Origin: Actinobacteria bacterium UBA5176
GTDB lineage: Bacteria; Actinomycetota; UBA4738
Length of the DNA: 9,341 nucleotides
Assembly: GCA_002413305.1 (NCBI GenBank)
Contig: DHWS01000056.1
Span: 2,579-11,919, forward strand
Direction: 5' to 3'
Below the pieces are notes generated by a model. That model searched no databases. It was not told where the DNA came from and saw nothing but the letters and a program-made list of their open reading frames with translations. Both the position numbers and the translations under genes were made by a program. This document shows, in pieces, positions 4,806 through 9,341 of the stretch. Every line of letters starts with the position of its first letter. Position 1 is the first letter of the stretch.

Positions 4806-5285
4806 ATGCCCCGCCGAACGGTCCGAACGGCCCGCACCGTCGCTCTGGCCTTGACCGCCATCCTGTTGCTGGCCGCCTGCGGCTCCTCGCGCCTTTCCAA
4901 ACAGGCGTACGAATCGAAGCTCACGGTGATCGGACGGAGCGTGCAGTCGCAGATGTCGCAGATCTTCGCCGACGCATCGAAGGAGACCGTTGCCCAGGTC
5001 GTGGCCGCGATCCGGGCCCACGACCGCACGCTCCGCCAGCTGGCCGACCAGCTGGACCGACTGAACCCCCCGGCCGACGCCCAGGCCGACGACGACCAGC
5101 TCGTGAAGGGCCTTCGGGACTTCGCCGCCGGGTTGGACGCGTTCGCCGCGGCCGCCCAGCGCGGAGACGTCACGGCGGTCCAGTCCTTCGACAACGAGGT
5201 CCGCCAGAACCGCGTCCCCGGCCAGGTCGAGGTCCAGGGCGCGCTGACCGACCTGACGAAGAAGGGCTACACGATCTCCGGCTGA
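4806..5285 (+). CDS. Putative small lipoprotein, uncharacterised
   Basis: The 159-residue product has a textbook lipoprotein signal: an Arg-rich start (MPRRTVRTAR), a hydrophobic stretch (11-24) and the lipobox L22-A23-A24-C25, followed by GSS. It should be exported, lipidated at C25 and held on the outer face of the membrane. The mature part is predicted to be mostly helical and charged. Its middle, AHDRTLRQLADQLDRLNPPADAQ (71-93) and the following DDQLVKGLRDF, resembles in style the helical-bundle lipoproteins common in actinobacteria, but I recognise no named domain or catalytic motif. It has an SD at good spacing. It is divergent from ilvE and its end faces serA with a 12-bp gap. Its function is unknown; a cell-envelope role is inference from the signal alone. 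Confidence 0.85.
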   Translation: MPRRTVRTARTVALALTAILLLAACGSSRLSKQAYESKLTVIGRSVQSQMSQIFADASKETVAQVVAAIRAHDRTLRQLADQLDRLNPPADAQADDDQLVKGLRDFAAGLDAFAAAAQRGDVTAVQSFDNEVRQNRVPGQVEVQGALTDLTKKGYTISG

Positions 5286-5303
5286 GACTCGGCAGGCTCA
5301 GCC
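5280..5303. terminator. Weak candidate bidirectional hairpin between the lipoprotein gene and serA
   Basis: GGCTGAG (5280-5286) pairs with CTCAGCC (5297-5303) as a perfect 7-bp stem around a 10-nt loop. The stem covers both convergent stop codons. No T-run follows on either strand, so it is at best a U-less terminator of the kind suggested for some actinobacteria. An overlapping 6-bp dyad CAGGCT-C-AGCCTG has too small a loop to fold on its own. Confidence 0.25.
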
Positions 5304-6884
5304 TGGCAGGACCAGCGTGCGGGCCCGTTCGGCGCGCACCTCGGCTTCGATCCGGGCCAGCACCTCGGCCGGGATCGGGCTGTCCACGGTGATCCCCATG
5401 AGTGCTTGCCCGCCGGCCTGCTGCCGCCCGACTTCCATGCTGGCGATGTTCACCCCAGCCGCCCCGAGGAGCGAACCGACCGTGCCGATCACGCCGGGAC
5501 GGTCCTCGTACAGGAAGAACGCCATGTGGCGGGCCGGCGCCATGTCGATGTCGAAGTCGTACACGCGGACCAGTCGTTCGCCGTCCCGCCGGCCGACCAG
5601 CGTCCCGGCCACGCTCACCTCGCCGGCGTCGGTCTCGGAGCGGAGCGTCATCAGGTTCACGTAGTCGCGCGACTCGCCGGACTTGCGTTCCGACACCCGC
5701 AGCCCCCGCTCCCGCGCGATGACCGAAGCGTTGACGAACGACACCGGCTCGTCGACCACCGATGCCAGCGCGCCCTTGATCGCTGCGAGCGTCAGCACGC
5801 GGGTGTCCTCGTCGCCGAGCTGGCCGACGTATTCGGCCTCCAGGGAACGGACGGCCCCGGCGGCCAGGCCGGTGAGGACGGCCCCCAGCTTCTCGGCCAG
5901 CGGGAGGAACAGCCGGACCCGCTCGCTGACCTCCCCCGCCGCCGGCACGTTCACGGCGTAGGGGACGAACTCGCCCCGAAGGGCCAGGCCGATCATCTCC
6001 GCGATCGCCGTCCCGGCCTTGTCCTGCGCCTCCCGCGTCGACGCGCCGAGGTGCGGGGTGACCACCACGTTGTCGTACACCAGCAGCGGGTGAGCCGGTG
6101 GGATGGGCTCCTGGGCGAACACGTCCAGCGCGGCGCCACCGATCGTCCCGTCCCGCAGGGCAGCCACCAACGCCTTCTCGTCCACGATCTCCCCACGGGC
6201 CGTGTTCACGATCCGGGCGCCATCCTTCAACAGGGCCAGCTCTCGCTCCCCGATCAGCCCGATGGTCTCGGGCGTCCGCGGAAGGTGGATGGTGACGAAG
6301 TCCGCCTGCACCAGCACCGCTTCCAGGCTCGGCATCAGCTCGACGCCCATGGACTTCGCGCGCTCCCTCGACACGTAGGGGTCGTAGCCGACCAGGCGCA
6401 TCCCGAAGGCCTGCGCCCGGGCTGCCACCATCGCTCCCACCCGGCCCAGCCCCAGGATGCCCAGCGTCTTCCCGTGCAGCTCCACGCCTTCGAACTTCGA
6501 GCGCTCCCAGCGGCCGGCCTTCAGCGACGCGTGGGCCTGGGGGATGTTCCGGGCCTGGGCCAGCAGCAGTGCCATGGTGTGCTCGGCGGCCGAGAGGATG
6601 TTCGCCTCCGGTGCGTTGACGACCATGACACCGCGGCGGGTCGCGGCCTCCACGTCGACGTTGTCCAGCCCGATCCCCGCCCGCCCCACGACCCGCAGCT
6701 CGTCGGCCCGGTCGAACACGTCCGCGGTGACCTTCGTCGCCGAGCGGATGATCAGCGCGTGGTAGCCGGCGATCGCATCGGCCAGGCCCTCCTTGGCGAG
6801 CTCCGGCCGGACGTCCACGTCGAGCTCCCCGCGGAGCAGGTCGAGGCCGGATTCGGACAGCGGCTCGGTGACGAGGACCTTCAC
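5298..6884 (-). CDS. serA: D-3-phosphoglycerate dehydrogenase, long type
   Basis: SerA oxidises 3-phosphoglycerate to 3-phosphohydroxypyruvate with NAD, the first committed step of serine synthesis, in the cytoplasm. The 528-residue product has the same length as M. tuberculosis SerA and the same order of parts. A split substrate-binding domain flanks an NAD-binding domain with GLGRVG (145-150) and the NAD-selecting D168. The catalytic residues are R230 in NTARGE, E259 in QEP and H278 in PHLGAST. A middle ASB-type domain follows (about 318-450), then a C-terminal ACT domain (about 455-528) likely to bind serine for feedback inhibition. I chose the GTG start at 6884 because it gives MKVLVTEPLSESG, typical of the family, and overlaps the aminotransferase stop by 4 nt (GTGA). 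The frame is open to 7151, but that part is antisense-like arginine/glycine-rich sequence. Confidence 0.97.
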   Translation of the reverse strand: MKVLVTEPLSESGLDLLRGELDVDVRPELAKEGLADAIAGYHALIIRSATKVTADVFDRADELRVVGRAGIGLDNVDVEAATRRGVMVVNAPEANILSAAEHTMALLLAQARNIPQAHASLKAGRWERSKFEGVELHGKTLGILGLGRVGAMVAARAQAFGMRLVGYDPYVSRERAKSMGVELMPSLEAVLVQADFVTIHLPRTPETIGLIGERELALLKDGARIVNTARGEIVDEKALVAALRDGTIGGAALDVFAQEPIPPAHPLLVYDNVVVTPHLGASTREAQDKAGTAIAEMIGLALRGEFVPYAVNVPAAGEVSERVRLFLPLAEKLGAVLTGLAAGAVRSLEAEYVGQLGDEDTRVLTLAAIKGALASVVDEPVSFVNASVIARERGLRVSERKSGESRDYVNLMTLRSETDAGEVSVAGTLVGRRDGERLVRVYDFDIDMAPARHMAFFLYEDRPGVIGTVGSLLGAAGVNIASMEVGRQQAGGQALMGITVDSPIPAEVLARIEAEVRAERARTLVLPG

Positions 6885-8032
6885 GGGTGGGCGGCGAACA
6901 CGCCTTCCGCGGCCGCCACCGCCGACCCGGGCTTGACCGGGTACCCCATCTCGGCCAGCGTGAGCTCGAGCGCGGCCAGGCACCGGATGATGTCGAACCG
7001 GTCGTAGTTCCCGAGGTGGCCGATCCGAAAGACCTTCCCCTTCAGCGGACCCTGTCCCGGTGCCAGGATGATCCCGTGGTCGGCGCGAACCTTCGCCACC
7101 AGGGCGTTGCCGTCGATGCCCTCCGGCGCATTGACCGCCGTGACCGCCCACGCCCGATCGAGGTGCTCACCGGACAGGTCAAGACCCAGGGCCCGGATGC
7201 CCTCCTTCGTCGCGGCGGACAGGATGCGGTGGCGGTCCAGGACCGCCTCGGGCCCCTCGTCGAAGTACCGGCGAAGGGCCGCCCGCATGCCGAGCATCAG
7301 CGAGATGGCTGGCGTGAACGGGTTCTCCGGACTGGGCAGGTCGTACGCCTGCTTGTAGGCCGCCCAGTCGAAGTAGAACCGCGGGTTGGTGGCCGTCTTC
7401 GTCGCCTCCCACGCGGCCGGGGAGACGGAGACGAAGGCCAGTCCCGGCGTCGCGGAGAACGCCTTCTGGGAGCCTCCCACGCACACGTCTACGCCCCATG
7501 CGTCGCCTTCGTAGGGGACGGCGCCGAGGCTCGAGATCCCGTCGACGACCATCAGCACGCCGGCGTCCTTGGCCACCCCGGCGATCGCTTCGACGTCGTG
7601 GATCACGCCGGTCGAGGTCTCGCTGTGCTGGACGAGGACCGCCTTCGTGGGGGCCTCCTGGAGGGCGGCCCGCACGTCTTCGGCATTCACGGCTGTGCCC
7701 CATTCGTAGTCGATCCGCCGGACGTCCAGCCCGAACGCGGCGGCGATCTTCGCGAAGCGTTCCCCGAAGTAGCCGGCCACCGGGACCACCACGCGATCGC
7801 CCGGCGAGAAGAGGTTCTGGACCGCCGATTCGAGTCCGCCGGTGCCGCTGGCGGCGAAGATGAGCACGTCGCCGGCCGTGTGGTAGACGCGCTGGAGCCC
7901 TTCGGTCACCTCGCGCAGCAGGTCCCCGTACCCGGGTCCGCGGTGGTAGACCAACGGGCTCCCTTGCGCCAGCAGGACCTCGGGCGGAACGGGCGTCGGG
8001 CCCGGCGCCATGATGATCTCGGGCTTCTCCAC
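6881..8032 (-). CDS. Class V PLP aminotransferase (serine-pyruvate / alanine-glyoxylate type; possible phosphoserine aminotransferase)
   Basis: The 383-residue product belongs to the class V (AGXT-like) PLP enzymes. MAPGPTPVPPEVL (8-20) is the family N-terminus. SGTGGLESA (62-70) binds the cofactor phosphate, D164 in VVDGISSLG contacts the pyridine nitrogen, K190 in GGSQKAFS forms the Schiff base, and R337 in FRIGHLG is the likely carboxylate-binding arginine. Family members move amino groups among serine, alanine, glyoxylate and (hydroxy)pyruvate, and some archaeal ones act as phosphoserine aminotransferase. The stop overlaps the serA start (GTGA), so the likely role is the transamination that follows SerA; this is inferred from context. 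I prefer the GTG at 8032, with AGGAG 10 nt upstream. A GTG three codons earlier (8041) and an ATG seven codons later are alternatives. Confidence 0.92.
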   Translation of the reverse strand: MEKPEIIMAPGPTPVPPEVLLAQGSPLVYHRGPGYGDLLREVTEGLQRVYHTAGDVLIFAASGTGGLESAVQNLFSPGDRVVVPVAGYFGERFAKIAAAFGLDVRRIDYEWGTAVNAEDVRAALQEAPTKAVLVQHSETSTGVIHDVEAIAGVAKDAGVLMVVDGISSLGAVPYEGDAWGVDVCVGGSQKAFSATPGLAFVSVSPAAWEATKTATNPRFYFDWAAYKQAYDLPSPENPFTPAISLMLGMRAALRRYFDEGPEAVLDRHRILSAATKEGIRALGLDLSGEHLDRAWAVTAVNAPEGIDGNALVAKVRADHGIILAPGQGPLKGKVFRIGHLGNYDRFDIIRCLAALELTLAEMGYPVKPGSAVAAAEGVFAAHP

Positions 8033-8042
8033 GGCTCTCACG

Positions 8043-8047
8043 CTCCT
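8043..8047 (-). promoter_or_regulatory. Ribosome binding site of the class V aminotransferase gene (AGGAG)
   Basis: On the minus strand AGGAG ends 10 nt before the GTG at 8032 and only 1 nt before the in-frame GTG at 8041. The spacing therefore favours 8032 as the start, though 10 nt is on the long side. Confidence 0.45.
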
Positions 8048-8090
8048 GGTCGGGACGTCGGGATCTCCGCGATGACGGTGGGGTCGAGCC

Positions 8091-8099
8091 AGGGTATCA
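8091..8099 (-). promoter_or_regulatory. Candidate extended -10 promoter (TGATACCCT) for the aminotransferase-serA pair
   Basis: On the minus strand TGATACCCT combines an extended -10 TG, one base, and TACCCT (TAnnnT). It lies in the 88-bp gap after gatB and would give a leader of about 50 nt. No -35 hexamer is evident, as is common with extended -10 promoters. No terminator hairpin with a T-run is seen after gatB, so read-through from gatB is also possible. Confidence 0.35.
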
Positions 8100-8120
8100 C
8101 CCGCCGCTCGGGCCCTTCGA

Positions 8121-9341
8121 TCAGCCCGCGGCGATGTGTTCCCGCAGCAGCTGCTGGGCAACCGCGGGGTTCGCCGACCCCTTCGTCTTCTTCATCACGT
8201 GGCCGACCAAGGCGTTGATCACGCCTTCCTTGCCCCCGCGGAACTGTTCGACGAGGTCCGCGTTCTCCGCGACCACTTCGTCGATCACGGCTTCGAGGGC
8301 GCCGGTGTCGGAGACCTGCGTGAGGCTCTTCGACTCGACGATGGAAGCGATGGAGGCCCCACTGGCGAAAGCTTCGGCCAGTACGGTCTTCGCGCCGGCC
8401 GAGGAGATCGTGTGTGCGTCAAGGAGCTTGACCAATTCGGCGACGTGCGAGGGCGTCACGTTCGCGTCGGCCAGCTGCTGGTGCGACTCGTTCAGGAGCC
8501 CGGCGAGGTCGCCCGTCATCCAGTTCGCCACGCCCTTGGGCGACGCGCCGTCCGAGACGGCCTGCTCGAAGAACGACGCCCAGCGCGCATCCTCGGTGAG
8601 CATGGCCGACTGGTTGGGGTCCAGCCCGAACTGGTCCCGGAACCGGGCACGGCGGGCGGCGGGCAGCTCGGGGAGGTCCGCCCGGAGCTTCTCGATCCAC
8701 TCGGGGTCGGGCTCCAGGGGCGCCAGATCCGGTTCGGGGAAGTAGCGGTAGTCGAACGCGTACTCCTTGGAGCGGCCGTGGGTGGTGACGCCCTTGTTCT
8801 CGTCCCAGTGCCGGGTCTCCTGGATGAGGGGCTCGCCACCCGTCAGCGCCGCGACCTGACGCTCTTGCTCGTAACGGAGGGCGCGGTACAGCGAACGGAT
8901 CGAGTTCAGGTTCTTCACTTCGATCTTCGTGCCGAACTCGTGGTCGCCCCGGCGGCGGAGGCTGATGTTGGCGTCGCAGCGGAGCGAACCTTCCTCCATG
9001 CGCACGTCGCTGACGCCGAGGGACTCCAGGGTGGCGCGGAGTTCGGTGAGGTAGGCGCGGGCCTCTTCGGGGGTGCGGATGTCGGGCTCCGAGACGACCT
9101 CGACGAGCGGGACGCCGGCCCGGTTGTAGTCCTCGAGGGCATAGTCGGCGCCACCGATCCGACCGGTCGCGCCGCCGTGGACGGTCTTGCCGGTGTCCTC
9201 TTCCATGTGGACACGGGTGATACCGATCCGCCGGGCCGTGCCGTCGGGCAGCTCGATGTCGAGGTGGCCGTTGATGCAGATCGGCAGGTCGTACTGGCTG
9301 ATCTGGAAGTTCTTCGGCATGTCGGGATAGAAGTAGTTCTT
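8121..9341 (-). CDS. gatB: Asp-tRNA(Asn)/Glu-tRNA(Gln) amidotransferase subunit B, N-terminus beyond the window
   Basis: GatB is the tRNA-binding kinase/transamidase subunit of GatCAB. The complex converts Glu-tRNA(Gln) and, in many bacteria, Asp-tRNA(Asn) to the amidated forms, using ammonia from GatA. The frame is open to the last base; 406 residues are visible and roughly 75-80 are missing, judged from the usual length near 480-500. Signatures include [18 protein letters not shown] (1-18 of the visible part), VHMEEDTGK (44-52), [14 protein letters not shown] (81-94), [11 protein letters not shown] (117-127), the KNLNSIRS segment (144-151) and [10 protein letters not shown] (197-206). A C-terminal YqeY/GatB tail domain occupies about 255-405 and ends in a typical LLREHIAAG. 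The start and the likely partner genes gatA and gatC lie to the right, outside the window. Confidence 0.97.
   Translation of the reverse strand, partial: KNYFYPDMPKNFQISQYDLPICINGHLDIELPDGTARRIGITRVHMEEDTGKTVHGGATGRIGGADYALEDYNRAGVPLVEVVSEPDIRTPEEARAYLTELRATLESLGVSDVRMEEGSLRCDANISLRRRGDHEFGTKIEVKNLNSIRSLYRALRYEQERQVAALTGGEPLIQETRHWDENKGVTTHGRSKEYAFDYRYFPEPDLAPLEPDPEWIEKLRADLPELPAARRARFRDQFGLDPNQSAMLTEDARWASFFEQAVSDGASPKGVANWMTGDLAGLLNESHQQLADANVTPSHVAELVKLLDAHTISSAGAKTVLAEAFASGASIASIVESKSLTQVSDTGALEAVIDEVVAENADLVEQFRGGKEGVINALVGHVMKKTKGSANPAVAQQLLREHIAAG

Noticed and set aside
5406..7007. 533-codon open frame on the plus strand opposite serA
   Set aside because: It is a mirror of the highly biased serA frame, His/Arg/Gln-rich, with no family motifs. 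The sense strand encodes complete SerA.
6885..7151. N-terminal extension of SerA
   Set aside because: It lies entirely inside the aminotransferase gene in another frame and is Gly/Arg-rich. SerA family sequence begins exactly at the GTG at 6884.
6887..8218. 443-codon open frame on the plus strand opposite the class V aminotransferase
   Set aside because: It is antisense to a gene with an intact PLP lysine and all family motifs, and it runs across the end of gatB. It is a compositional shadow.
1..9341. Mobile element, CRISPR array, toxin-antitoxin or defence system
   Set aside because: I saw no transposase, integrase, terminal repeats, regularly spaced repeats, or nuclease/antitoxin-like pair. 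All sizeable frames are accounted for by metabolic, tRNA-related or uncharacterised single genes.

Overview
The window is a gene-dense stretch of very GC-rich bacterial chromosome. It most likely comes from an actinobacterium (Actinomycetota), probably a deep-branching or uncultivated lineage. The reasons are strong G/C preference at third codon positions, many GTG starts plus one TTG, several starts with no Shine-Dalgarno sequence, a tRNA gene without an encoded CCA, a 528-residue SerA of the long mycobacterial type, and the gene set itself. From memory, Mycobacterium tuberculosis carries gatB, serA1, a FAH-family gene and gltX on one strand in the same broad neighbourhood (Rv3009c, Rv2996c, Rv2993c, Rv2992c). 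The phylum is an inference; the genus cannot be read from this sequence.

Layout from left to right. Bases 1-30 are the 3' end of a tRNA gene (+). It converges on gltX (glutamyl-tRNA synthetase, -), which overlaps the end of a FAH-family hydrolase/isomerase gene (-) by 8 nt. A 107-bp divergent control region follows, holding a perfect 9-bp inverted repeat and a 10-bp direct repeat. To its right is a + strand unit: a possible 33-codon small ORF, a SAM-dependent methyltransferase joined to it by a TGATG overlap, and a gamma-class carbonic-anhydrase-like protein. Next come ilvE (branched-chain aminotransferase, -), a divergent 92-bp region with nested inverted repeats, and a small lipoprotein gene (+). 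The right third is a - strand run: the 3' part of gatB, a class V aminotransferase, and serA, the last two overlapping by 4 nt (GTGA).

Functionally the minus-strand genes are amino-acid and translation housekeeping. SerA and the class V aminotransferase probably perform successive steps of serine (or phosphoserine) synthesis. IlvE makes branched-chain amino acids. GltX and GatB (with GatA and GatC elsewhere) charge Glu-tRNA and amidate misacylated tRNA to Gln-tRNA or Asn-tRNA. The plus-strand genes look like accessory insertions in an otherwise conserved block.

I see no mobile element, CRISPR array, phage gene or defence system, and no clearly undescribed multi-gene system. The points most worth following are the possible leaderless small ORF coupled to the methyltransferase, a repeated TAnnnT-then-GTG arrangement without SD at three starts (one of them reusing a stop codon as its -10), the repeat architecture upstream of ilvE, and the overlap of serA with a class V aminotransferase.
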